From contig JAOWBW010000869.1 in NCBI GenBank assembly GCA_026119855.1, positions 124,001 to 188,000 on the forward strand: DNA of 64,000 nucleotides. The letters run 5' to 3'. Both the position numbers and the translations under genes were made by a program. Source of the DNA: Campanula takesimana (lineage: Eukaryota; Streptophyta; Magnoliopsida; Asterales; Campanulaceae). Shown here one piece after another: positions 33,514 through 46,646 of the stretch; the first letter of the stretch is position 1; each line of letters opens with the position of its first letter. The notes beneath the pieces are model-generated. The model saw nothing but the letters and a program-made list of their open reading frames with translations, made no database searches and had not been told where the DNA came from.

Positions 33514-36500
33514 ACAAATTGAAATGCTTGCTGAATGGACATTTACCAGAAGGGTAGAAATTGATGATAGGTGAGGATGGATCAGTCATCAGTTTCCTGT
33601 AGTTTTCTGGCAGAGCGCTAGAGCTGTAGAAGTAACAACTAAAACTCGTCACCAAATAGTTTAATAAACAATTATGCATAAGCAATAAATAAAGCAATAT
33701 TAAAAATCAACCTTGCAGCCGGAAGGGTTCCCATGAGCTGATCAAAGGGTTTAAATGGCTCTCCAGGGAAAAAGGTTATTTCTAAATCAGCTAGATCTTT
33801 AAGATCAGAAGCAAATGGTGCATAATGATATGGATAGTACCTGAATAAACATCAGACAGATCCTTGATTCAATGATAAAAGTAAACATAAAATAGAAGAG
33901 CAAAATTAATTGAAAAAAGGAAAAGATGCCAGGTTCAGATCAAAATAGTATGGAAATACGATGATAATAACGTGTTTTGCCTCCTTCCTTCCACAAAACA
34001 CTTTCATGGGAGACAGTTAGCAACACACTTGCTCATTTAACAGAATCATTGAACTGCCACGGCTTTTGTCCATCAAAACAGCCACATATTCACTGCATAA
34101 TTTGTGTTCATAAACCCCCTCGATACCACGATACCCTCGACATCTTTTTTTTTTTTTTGGTATGAAGTTCATTATCACTAGGATTCGCCTGTACACACAA
34201 GTTACTCTAAATTTTAAGACATCATACAAAGAGGACTAAAGTTTTGTGTCGATTAGTGTGAAGCTGACCATTGCCAAGAACAGACTCCCTGGTAGTAATA
34301 CCGGCAAACCCAGCATAATCCTTCCACATAGCGCAAAACCTGCAGAAGGTAGCAAATGTCGTCATGAGAATCCCCGATATAGTAACTTGTTCCTCACTCT
34401 GTTCCATGTGAAGAATCGACTTATACATTTTGGGGTGGTCCACATAAGAAATCCATTTAAAGGTTATGCCTTAAATATCAATATAATGTTTCAAATGTAA
34501 CCTTCACTTGTGATATCTTGCATGAACTCAGGTTATATTGTAACTATTACCAATTTCATGTAAAATACTACCATCATTCATTAGTAGACTTCTCGAATGT
34601 TTTTGGAATGCAGGGACTTAATCACTTTTAAGGGGACCACAACTAATAGGAGCCCAAAATAAATAAACTGAAACCAAAAATGAAAAGAAAGGATTTAAAC
34701 CCATAACACGGCATCATCCGTTTGCAGTAGACTTCTCGAATGTTTTGGAATCACTTTAAAGATTGGAGAAAAAATAAGGAATGTTTCAAATTTATTATTG
34801 TAGCAGATTTTCCATCATTTAAGGAGTTGGTTAGGGTTTCACTTTCCAATATACTCCCTCTGATCCCAAAAAACTGCTACATTTGACTTGCACACAGCTA
34901 CAGGAATCAATTTGACCCTATTCATATAATAAACTAAGTTAATACAAATACTTTACATGAGGGCGCGCTAAGAAACTTGTGAAAACAAGCGAGTCTAGCA
35001 ATCCAAAAAATGAAAGCAATCACTTATTTTGGATCACCCCAAAAGGGAATATGTACCACTATTTTAGATAGGAGAGAGCACGATTCACAAAAAGATCAAT
35101 GCAGAAAAATAACATTTCCTTTTTTTTTCATCATAGTATCAAAGCAGCGGTTTTTTCTCAAAATTGGCTATTGATGGAAGAGGAGAACTTGACCATTTGA
35201 CAGAAGAAACACCAAAGCCAGCTCTAGCTGATCCAAACATGGTAGTTTGGAGGTTTCAAATTCCTTTATACATCTTGGCTGACCAATTTGATGGAAACTG
35301 CAATGGGAAAGCCTCGTATGGTTCTGCCAACAAGAACAATGCATGGGATGCAGTTCGACATATGCTTTGTGATACTGAGACTTCTTATCAGAGTTTAGAA
35401 CTAAAAACGGAAACTATGGAAGTAATCTGACAGTCACTTTTATCATTCACCTTCGAGTGATTACTCCTTTAATTAACGGGTCCACTTGACATGAACAACT
35501 TTAGGGAGTCCAAACCATACTAATGATAGTCAGTTCACTCTCCTTCATGCGTCTCAGGCCAAACGAAATAAACTTAAGAAAACAACAGCATTCACATCTA
35601 ATGAATTTTATCAAGATTTGATTGAACTCACAACTGTTTTTCTAATTTCTCTCATCTCTTCAGGGTCTGATGTTTCAAACTTCTCAGAATAGTACCGTTC
35701 TTTATATCCAGGTTCCCCCAATTTCACCTGAGAAAAAGATAATAGCATTTAGCATTAGGACGAAATACTGCACCCGAAAGATAAGTCTTTACTGAAGATT
35801 ATATGTAAAATGACTTTCAACTTTTAAAGCATGGTACACTTGCTGAGCAAAGGCAGACAAACCAACGAAATGTTTTTGAATGCACAAAATGCAGGCACCA
35901 GTTTCCAAAAAAGATGAGAGAATGCGAGAGAATGCAATTTTTTTTTTTTTAATAAGTTGGAAGAATGCAATTTGTTACATAAAGGTCTGAGTACCAATTA
36001 TTAGACCATCTCTCATCCAATTAAGGATTGAGCATACACTTTCGTTCAATATCAAATGGCTGCATAATGGATATGTTTTAATCAGTTATCTAGCATGCCA
36101 ATATTTATCTAAGAAGCTAATGTGACATAGACAAGGCGCGTGTGTTAGTTGTTAGAAGGTGTTGGATGTGCTATAACAGAAAATATAGAACATGAGATAC
36201 GCTCAGAAAGAGTAAGACATTGCATCAAATATTTTTAAATTTATTTTTTTATAAGTAAATATGTGCATTAAAAATTCGCCAAGGGGGCGAACCCTTATAA
36301 AAGAAGCAAAAGGCTTTACAACATAAAAAAGCCTACAGCTGAAGAAACAAAGAAAACAAGCTAGATAACCCAAAAAGAGTTAATTACCCATCCTCATCTC
36401 CCCCAAAAAAATCCACAAACGGGATGAGTGCCCCGAGTAAAAATCCTCATTCAGCAAAAAAAAACAATGCAGTTCCTTAGAAGCTTCTCCTATTCCTCTC

Positions 36501-39500
36501 TCGCCAAAGAGTGTTAGCTTTATTATAAACTATATTGTATAATGGAAGAATATCTTATCCTCGGATAAAATCGTTGAGAGTTGAATAAACAAGAGGTATA
36601 TTTCCTAACTCTTTGGAGCTAATTTGATAATAGAAGACAGGTAGTATGGGTGTATATATGAGCCTAAGTTTAATCATAATGGATAGAGTTCTACTAGAAG
36701 TCATAATAGTTTGAAGTCTTAGAAAATGCAATGAACTGTCAAAAAAGCTAAAAGAAAATCGAAAGAGAGATGAAGAAGAGAAAACTAAAGCACTTGAGCA
36801 AGCAATTTTATAGGCTTCCTCGAGGTAGATACGCATCGAAAGAATTTCACCTGGTTAAATTTGTAAAGTCAAAAGGCTTTACACATATTTTGGTGCAAAT
36901 TTAATTTTACACTCTTGTGTTATTAAGATTGTTATGATACGTCCTTCACGAATTACCAAATACAGAAAATACAGCTCCTAACTCTGGAAATTGTAGCAAA
37001 GCCAATGCCCAACAGACAGTGCATTAACACAGAGACTGCTTTTTTTTGTTCTTTTTTATTTTGGTAAAAGAAAACAAATGAATCAAAATAAATTACAGGA
37101 AGATGCATGCAAAATCCATTAACCAAAAACTAGAAGAACAAATCCCTCCAATCTCTCAGAATAACCAAGAACGAAGTCTATAAAGAGGCCAAATCAATCA
37201 ACCTTTCCCTATGAGGGTCCTTGAGATGACTCCTTACAATTCCGGTGTTTCTTTCCGTCAAAATGCATTGTGGTACAGAGATGACCAAGGACCAGCAGAT
37301 GCTCTATTTTCAAAGGAACATTTGCTTTTCAAAGAGGAAGAGGTCACAACTATGGATTGGGAGATTGAATCAAATGATCCAAGAAGGATTGATAAGCACA
37401 AACCCGCAAATCCTCCAAGGCCCATGACCAAGAATCTAAGACTTGAGGTGAGTGAACCTGGGCAATAGATTCAAGAAGGCCCAGCGACTCAAGCCCCGAC
37501 TATTAAGATTATGTAACAAGTGGAGACCCAAGAATCATGCCGTCCACAATCTCTATGATAGAACTCGAAAATAGAGGCATTGTGAACCGAGAGAAGAGAT
37601 ATAAATGAGGAAAATCCCACCGCCCACCATGATGCAGTGCACACATCAAATCAGATCTGATAATCCAAAAGTCAGATTCAGAAGTACTGAAACAGTCACA
37701 TTCACATTCAGATTCATCAGCTTATCCTCATCTAGTCTTTTCCTATTTCTTTTTATCTTTATCTAGTCCTTTTCTCTTATTTTCTTATCCATAAAGTTCA
37801 TGTATTCAGCTCCATATTGCAGCCTATATAAGGGCAAAATAATCATGTATTGGGCAGCAAGTTTTCAGCAAATAATCAGATTTTATCTTTCTTTTTCAAG
37901 ACAGCAGTTTAGTTGTTGTTTTGGGTTGTTTCTTCGTCCGATTGAACGATATCAGTCACCCGTCCGTTCGTACGATAACGAACTTGACCCCTTCCCTATT
38001 TTGTTCTACATCAGTTGGTATCTAGAGCTAAGGTTCACGCAATTTTTCTATAGATTGCGGTCCAGGTTCTGTCAGATTTTCATCATGGCAGAAGAACCCA
38101 CTCGTAATGAAGCCTTTGAGCAGAGATTCACAGCTCTCGAAGAAGGTTTGCAGGAGACGCGTGCTTCGATTCAACAACTTTTGAATGCCCTTCAACTTGG
38201 CGGACAACAACGTGACAATCCAGCAACACGTCAACATGCTGCAGCACATGAACCAGCCCCTGATTTTGTGCATCAGCCTGCTCGCGACCATGCTGCTGCA
38301 TTTCAACCATTTCCAGGCTACTTCCCTCGCCGAGATGATTATGATGGGTATCGAATCAAGGCTGAAATTCCAATTTTCAATGGGAGTTTGGAGATTGAAT
38401 CTTTCCTTGATTGGCTTAATGAAGTTGAACGATTCTTTGAGATAATGGAAGTTAGTGAAGAGAGAAAGGTGTCGATTGTTGCATATAAATTACGAGGAGG
38501 TGCAGGAGCTTGGTGGCAGAATTTACGAGAGGAACGTTACCGCCTTCGCCAACCTCCAGTTCGAGATTGGCCTTTGATGAAAGAGCTTTTGCAGCATCGT
38601 TTTCTCCCGCGTGATTACACGCAAAATCTCTATCGTCAATTGTTGGACTGTTATCAAGGTAATCGTTCTGTAGCTGAATATACTGAAGAGTTTTTGCGTT
38701 TGACTGCTCGATGCAATATTCGAGAAGATGATGACTTACAAGTTGCTCGCTATGTGAGAGGGTTACATCCTGAGATTCAAGAACGCATGGGAGTTCAGTC
38801 CATTATGTCACTTACTGATGCACGAGAGATGGCAGCCCGAGCTGAGGCTCGGTTATCTAAGCCACCCCTTCGCTTTACATATACCCGAAAACCTCCATTT
38901 GAGACTCAGCGTACATACCAAACTGGCACAACTTCAACGCCTGTTCGTGCTAGTTCACCAGCACAAGAGACTAAAACTGGTCCACCAGTGACTCGCAAGA
39001 CTCAAGGAGAGCCACGTTCCAGCACGTACCAGCAACCAAAATGTTACAGGTGCAATCAGCTTGGGCACAAGTCTAACGAATGTCCAACCCGCAAACCTGT
39101 GCACGTCGCTGACGCTATTCCCGAGGAAGATCAGCAAGACCTTGGTGTTGAGGAGGAAGAATACGACGCTGATGATGTTTGTGGTGATGAAAATGGTGAA
39201 TTTGTGTGTGTTATTCAGCGCACTCTTTGCTCACCCAAACAAGAGGATTTGAGCCAGCGGAGGCGTATATTCCAAGCCAAATGTCGAGTAAAGGACACGA
39301 TTTGTAGCTTGATCATTGATAGTTGCAGCTGCGAAAATCTGATTGCTCAAAAGTTGGTTGAAGAGTTACAGCTCCCAACAGAACCACACCCAGCACCGTA
39401 CCAGATTGGTTGGATACAAAAGGGCCCAAAATTGCAGGTGACTCGTATTTGTAAAGTGCCATTAGCCATGGGTAAGTTTTATTCTGATAATGTCTACTGT

Positions 39501-42500
39501 GATGTTGTGGATATGGATGCATGTCAGGTATTATTAGGACGGCCGTGGCAATTTGACGTTGATGCCATTCATCGAGGACGTGATAATATCCACATGTTTC
39601 AGTGGAAGGGGAAAAGGATTGTTGTTGCTCCGATAGGTAGTCCGAAGTTACCTTCTAAAGTGGAAGGGCAGGCTCTTGTCTCGTTGTCTAATTCTCGTGG
39701 TTCTTTTATGGCCGATGTGAAAGAAAATGGTGGTGCTTATGCTTTGGTTGTTAAACCTGATTATGGCGAGATAAAGATTCCTGAAGCTGTTCGGAACTTG
39801 TTAGCCGAGTTTCCCTACCTCACTACAGAGCCATCTCGACTACCTCCAATGCGAGATATTCAGCACCACATTGACTTTGTTCCCGGCGCCAGACTACCTA
39901 ACTTAACACATTACCGTCTAAATCCCGAGGAGGCCAAAATTTTGCAAGAAAATGTTGAGGCTTTACTACGGATTGGGCATGTACGTGAGAGCATGAGTCC
40001 ATGTGCGGTACCAGCTTTATTGGTACCAAAGAAGGATAACCAGTGGTGTATGTGTGTTGATAGCCGAGCTATCAATCGTATAACTGTGCAATACAGGTTT
40101 CCCATTCCTCGGTTGGATAATATGCTAGATCAGTTGTCAGGCTCCGTTGTGTTCACGAAGATATATTTGACGAGCGGTTACCATCAAATTCGAATCCGTC
40201 CAGGAGATGAATGGAAAACGGCATTCAAGATCAAAGAGGGATTATACGAATGGCTAGTGATGCCTTTCGGTTTATCAAACGCACCTAGCACGTTTATGCT
40301 TAGCACGTTTATGCTGCTCATGAATCAGGTGCTCAAACCCTTCCTTAATGAATTTGTTGTCGTCTACTTTGATGATATACTTATTTATAGCAAAGGTGTT
40401 GAGGAGCATGAGGATCATTTGCGACAAGTCATGACAGTTCTTCAAGATAACGAGCTATATATTAATTTGAAGAAGTGTCCTTTCATGGTGGATCGTGTTC
40501 TATTCTTGGGCTATGTGATCAGCAAGGATAGCGTTCAGGTTGATAAACAAAAGATCCAGGCCATTGTAGATTGGCCTATCCTGACCACTATCTCTGAGGA
40601 AATTGTTCGATTGCATGGAATCCCTCGCTCAATTACTTCCGGTCGTGATCCGAAGTTTCTTGCAGTATTTTGGACTACATTGTGGAAGCGTTTTGGAACA
40701 CAATTGAAGTTCAGTAGTTCTGCTCACCCCCAAACAGATGGTCAAACTGAAGTCATTAATCGTACATTGGGCAGTCTACTTCGTTGTTTACGTGTTGAGA
40801 AAAAGAAGCAGTGGGATGCCGCATTAGCTCAAGCTGAATTTGCTTATAACAGCGCGCAACATCGGGCCACGGGCATGTCACCATTTGCTGTTGTTTATAG
40901 ACGAGCTCCAGCAACTACTGTTGACCTTATCAAGCTCCCTACTGGTTTCAAGAAAAGCGAATCTGCAGATTTATTGGCCCATCATCATGTTGATACTATA
41001 GCAGAAGTAAAAAAGAAACTCGAGGAGGCGACCACGCGCTACAAGACAGCAGCTGATCAGCACCGTCGTGAGAAGCTTTTTCAGGTAGGTGATATGTTAA
41101 TGGTTTATTTGCGGAAAGAACGGGGTGGAGGACAACACAAGCTTGATTCTCGCAAGATTGGACCGTTCAAAATTCTCAAGAAGGTTAATGATAACGCCTA
41201 CGTCATAGATTTACCTGATCACATGCGGATTTCTAAGACGTTCAATGTTGCTGACCTTTACCCTTACTATTCAGACGACAATTCCGGGTCGGATTTTCAT
41301 GCAAGTGGAAGGGAATGATGCAGTGCACACATCAGATCAGATCTGATAATCCAAAAGTCAGATTCAGAAGTACTGAAACAGTCACATTCACATTCAGATT
41401 CATCAGCTTATCCTCATCTAGTCTTTTCCTATTTCTTTTTATCTTTATCTAGTCCTTTTCTCTTATTTTCTTATCCATAAAGTTCATGTATTCAGCTCCA
41501 TATTGCAGCCTATATAAGGGCAAAATAATCATGTATTGGGCAGCAAGTTTTCAGCAAATAATCAGATTTTATCTTTCTTTTTCAAGACAGCAGTTTAGTT
41601 GTTGTTTTGGGTTGTTTCTTCGTCCGATTGAACGATATCAGTCACCCGTCCGTTCGTACGATAACGAACTTGACCCCTTCCCTATTTTGTTCTACATCAG
41701 TTGGTATCAGAGCACACATCAGATCAGATCTGATAATCCAAAAGTCAGATTCAGAAGTACTGAAACAGTCACATTCACATTCAGATTCATCAGCTTATCC
41801 TCATCTAGTCTTTTCCTATTTCTTTTTATCTTTATCTAGTCCTTTTCTCTTATTTTCTTATCCATAAAGTTCATGTATTCAGCTCCATATTGCAGCCTAT
41901 ATAAGGGCAAAATAATCATGTATTGGGCAGCAAGTTTTCAGCAAATAATCAGATTTTATCTTTCTTTTTCAAGACAGCAGTTTAGTTGTTGTTTTGGGTT
42001 GTTTCTTCGTCCGATTGAACGATATCAGTCACCCGTCCGTTCGTACGATAACGAACTTGACCCCTTCCCTATTTTGTTCTACATCACACCACCCACCCAA
42101 ACATTCTCCTAAAATAGTAAACAAGTACCACTTCTAGTGCATTATCTTGTGCCCCAACCTTTCCCCTCCCCCCTCAAAGAACATGCCAACAATGAAAAAG
42201 AAAAAGGAAAAAAAAAAAATAATACAACTCTGCACTACTGCATTATTAGCAGAAAAAAACAAGAAGATTTTATGAACCTTGTCCACGACAGGAGCATGTG
42301 GCTCTTCATCTTGCCTTGCTCTGCGCCTCTCTTCATTATTCTCTTGTGCCTGAAAGAAATAAGTAGCATAAGTGAAAACTTCCACCACCAAACATAAGGC
42401 TAAGTGAAACTGCAGGAACATATCCAGACCAAGGAGCCAGAATTTCTCAATAATGAAAAAACCATGTTTATTGCATTCTTGAGTGTTTAAGGTTTAACAT

Positions 42501-45500
42501 AATCTCCTTAATCTCGTTTCAAAATTATAGTTGATACCTTCAGGCAGTCTATAGGAGGGGTTAACAAGGCACGCCAGCACAATTTAAAAAAAAACAATTC
42601 TCGTATCAAAAAATCAGTACTTTAAAAAACAGATGTGCGTAGGGCCCTGGAAGAAATTCCTCATAATGTCTGTTTTTTGCAGCAGACGAACGTGCCAAAC
42701 TGATTCCTATCCTTCTTACACAAAAGACTGTTCACTAACAACGTACAGCTCATTGGGTTGCCATGTGTCAAAATAGCTTTCAAAGCAGCTGTGCATGACT
42801 GCTACTTTTACAAGAGCCATAGTCTACTAACTTTCCAACGGATCAACAGAATCCAATACTTGGATTATCATTATAAGAGGGTAATAAGATTTAAGAGTGA
42901 ACATATACACCATTACCTGCAGAATAAAGAAAAACACAAACAACATCCTCAGCATACTGTGACTACCACCCTGCAATGTGTGACAAGAGGTGATTAATGG
43001 AACCCCTTTCTTCTAACACATCACTACAAACTCTTCCACTCCTTCCTAGGTTGTCTCATAGACTAAAGTGGCTTCCCAAGTAGTTGTTAACCTGAAAAAA
43101 ACTACTTCTACAGGAGCCTTATATTTCATATTGCCAGTGTAAAAACACAAAATATCCGCACCCAGTAACAAATTCAGCAAAAGGTCAATTTCTACCATCT
43201 GTTAGTCTTACATATTTCTCCCAACCAGAGTTAAGGATTTCTGTCAGCGCTGTGAACAGACAATAGTTAATTGCAACTCCACACCAAGCACAAATCCTTC
43301 AAAAAAATATCACACTACACCACCGACCACCATAGCATGAATGTGTTTCAACAGCCAAATATCACAACTACAGTTTTCTCAAAAATCCAGCCCATTCGAA
43401 CCAAACCAAACCTCAAAAGTAGCTTCCCTAGACAATCTTCCCCTTTTTAAAAACCTTCACAACAGCTTGTCTAACAGTGCCTTACTGAGGATGAAAAAGA
43501 CTTCACATCTGATCCACTTCAGGTAATTTGTATACATTTTACAAATCCTTATCCATCTAATGCTCGGATAATTAAGTTCTACCTTTAATCAGCAACACAA
43601 ATCCTTTTGAATCTTATCCTGTTTTCCCAAAGCTGCAGCTGGAATATGAAGTGAGGAGATGATGCAAATCAAAAAGTTGCACAAAGTGGCTTTGATCTGA
43701 GCATGACTCTCTCTTTCAATAGATATTGCCTCTCCAGCTCACAGCCTTTATTGGACTTTTCTATCACTAGATCCCAAATTAGGGTACTTTAGTAAGAACC
43801 TCCAAGAGGAAGTTTGAAAGAAAATGTTGGAAGGGACCAGGGATGCAATCCAATTTGCTATCAAGTTGTTGCTCCCCAACATAATCCCGGGGACTCCTAG
43901 GAATGTCAATAATAATACCTGAAAAGTGATTTCAGTCTATACAAGGATACACCTTAAATATCAAAGACTTCTAGACCTCAGAGTTAAAACAGATAATATG
44001 TTATTGCTGGACCCTTTTGTGTACAGAATATATACTATTATATGTTACTACACCTGTTCTGCCTCCTTATACAGATAAAAAAGGGACAAGTATCCATACA
44101 ATGCTATATATCTGTTTTCAGCGTACTTTCAGATTTTGGCATATAACCATACCAGACACCCAATGGGTATCGATGCAGTAGGCTTAAACATGGATATGGT
44201 ATGGATCGTATCCCTACGGATATCGATGTAGTACGTTTACACTCTTTCTAACCAAAAAAAAAAAAAAACCCAAGTTTCCATACACCTCTTCTAACTCCTT
44301 ATACAGTTATAAACAGGGACAAGTATCCACACAATGCGATCATATATCTGTTTTCGGAGTCCTTTCAGATTTCGGCTTAATAGAATAACTTATTTTTCAC
44401 AGTGAAAAGAACAAGAAGAAGAAGCAGAAGAGTAAATAATCTGCTACTCTCTGAAGGAGGGTGGGAGGGGAGGAGATACAAAATGTACCTTTTGTATTCG
44501 GGACCGCTTTTGAAAGATTTGGTCTTCATAAATAGCAACCGCCTGAATGAAATGTTCTACTCTGTCTAGCAAAACCTGATTCACAGAAGGAAATTAAGTA
44601 AGGGCACATGTTCTTTATCAGATAAATGAAGAGTTACATAAAATCAAGATAGAGTATAGAAGAGAATGGAAGAGAAGTCCATCAATACAACTAATGCGGT
44701 TAAAGGACAAGAAAAGTGGATGAATGCATATATGTTTTTCAATAGTAAGCTTAGCCACTTTCTAGACTATTACAGTCTAAGCATTTTGGGGACTGCAGCC
44801 CCAGCTCTAAATTTAGAGTAATAGTCTTTGGACATTTATTGTAGCAGTTCTGATCAAGACTTGATGATTCTTACCCGTGAAATTTTCTAGGGACAACGTC
44901 ATATTACCTTACATATGTAATTGCATACAACTATTACAGATGGGTAAAGCGTTCTCCATAATTTTACGTCCAACTAATTATGAACCATATGACCCATAGT
45001 CCCACAATGATAACAGATCCGAGCATCCCTATCCTCCCGACCGCCATGACGACGGACCACTATCACAACCTCCTTGATCAGAGCCTCACCCTAACCACCA
45101 CTCTCATGTTCCCGCTGTCCCTTAACCACGAGTGCAGAAGACACACTTCCAACACTACCAGAGGCACTACTTGTCTCCAGAGTCCAACAAAGATGGCAGA
45201 AAATGAGAGAATGTAACCTGAAGTAAACCTGCAATCATGGCCATATATGACCTGTGATCTAGCATGCTAAAAGCGACAGGATCAAGTACAGTCTGTTGCT
45301 CATATTGGGCTGCATATACCAAAATACGCACTCCATAAAAGAAAGGGATTCTATTTTTTTATTTGCTTAGACAGAAAAAGTGAATTTATTAAAAGAATCT
45401 GAAATTACAAATGACAAGAGGAAATAAAATGCAAAGATCATACATTAAGCTACAGCAGCACCCCTATTCCTCTTCAAGTCATTAAGCGATAAACCTTTGA

Positions 45501-46606
45501 AGGCACCATTAGCATAACTCGTATGCCCATAGAGAAGCTAATGAAACCACTTTTCCCACAAGAGATGTATCGACGAACAATGTTTTATTTAAATCCCGAT
45601 GTTCCTCTCCAACCAAATACACCACCAAACAGCAAATATCCATCAATCCCACAAACGTCTCACATCTCCTCCTTGACCAAACCCTCTTAACTGAATCTGA
45701 GGAAGTAAAGAAATGAACTATGGACTCACCCATATTTTCTCCGCCACCTCAAACAACCGACTCCCTAGTATAATCAACAAAATATTAAGTCCAGGCCCAA
45801 TAATGTTTATTGGACAAAACATCACACATCATGAATCATAAATATGATTCATAGTAGTGTACCAGATAAATATTACCACGTGAAACTATCTTGGCAACCT
45901 CAATCAACAACAACGCACTTCCAACTCGCATTAGTATCCTCGAGTGGTGAGAAGATCCTCCATCTATGCCTTTTAGTTCATGTCAACCCATAGTTACCAG
46001 GAACGCACCTACCCCTCTCATCGCACGTCCCGGAACGCGGTACGTTTGTGTCCCATTCGCCAGGGAACGGCGACCCAATTCGACAAAATAATCGTTCCAG
46101 AAATTAAAACAAAAAGGTAGAATCTGACCTTTCAATTGGCATCGGTTGATCGATTATCGTCCAGGCCATTTTTTACCCTTCGATTGTTGTTGTCGATTGC
46201 GTCGATTCTGCCAATAATCATCGGAATTGAAGTTTGGATGAGAAGAGATTAATTCGGAGAACAACCAGAATTGAAAAGGATTGGAGAAGTGGGGTGAATC
46301 TGGACTCATGGAGGAAGAAGGATTCGACGAAATCAAAGAGATTGAAAGCCGATATGAAAGTCGATTTGGGATGGGATTTGACGATATGAAAGTCGATTGG
46401 CTGGGATTTCGTTTTGACTTTATAATTTGATTCGTTATTTTCACTCAACATGTATAAAAGTTAAATACACCCATTTCATTGTACAACACTTTTATGTTAC
46501 AGGATGGGTGTTTCAAAAGGTTTATGAGTGTAAATAACAAAATTCTTAAAAAAATATCTATTAATTTTATAAAGTTAATTAGTTTATATTTATGTAATTT
46601 GAATTT

Positions 46607-46646
<40 letters not shown>

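Larger units (their letters stand above)
37630..42086 (+). mobile_element. Ty3/gypsy element with three LTR copies and a perfect TSD
   Basis: Order: 5' LTR 37630-38013, primer site, one long gag-pol frame, LTR 41316-41699, 12 bases of primer-site sequence (41700-41711), then a further LTR lacking its first 9 bases (41712-42086). The five bases CACCA flank both outer ends (37625-37629 and 42087-42091), so the whole array sits in one insertion site. The LTR copies differ at about one position in the stretches I compared. TATATAAG at 37825-37832 is the U3 TATA box. It lies in XRN4 intron 11, opposite orientation. Confidence 0.95.

Noticed and set aside
37211..37468. 85-codon frame just before the gypsy element
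   Set aside because: Reads MDWEIESNDPRRIDKHKPANPPRP-like sequence that may be a repeat relic, but I could not tie it to a family and it has no partner domains.
41486..42112. Two frames of 117 and 79 codons starting MYSAPYCSLYKG
   Set aside because: Both are LTR sequence of the gypsy element, the same frame as in the 5' LTR.
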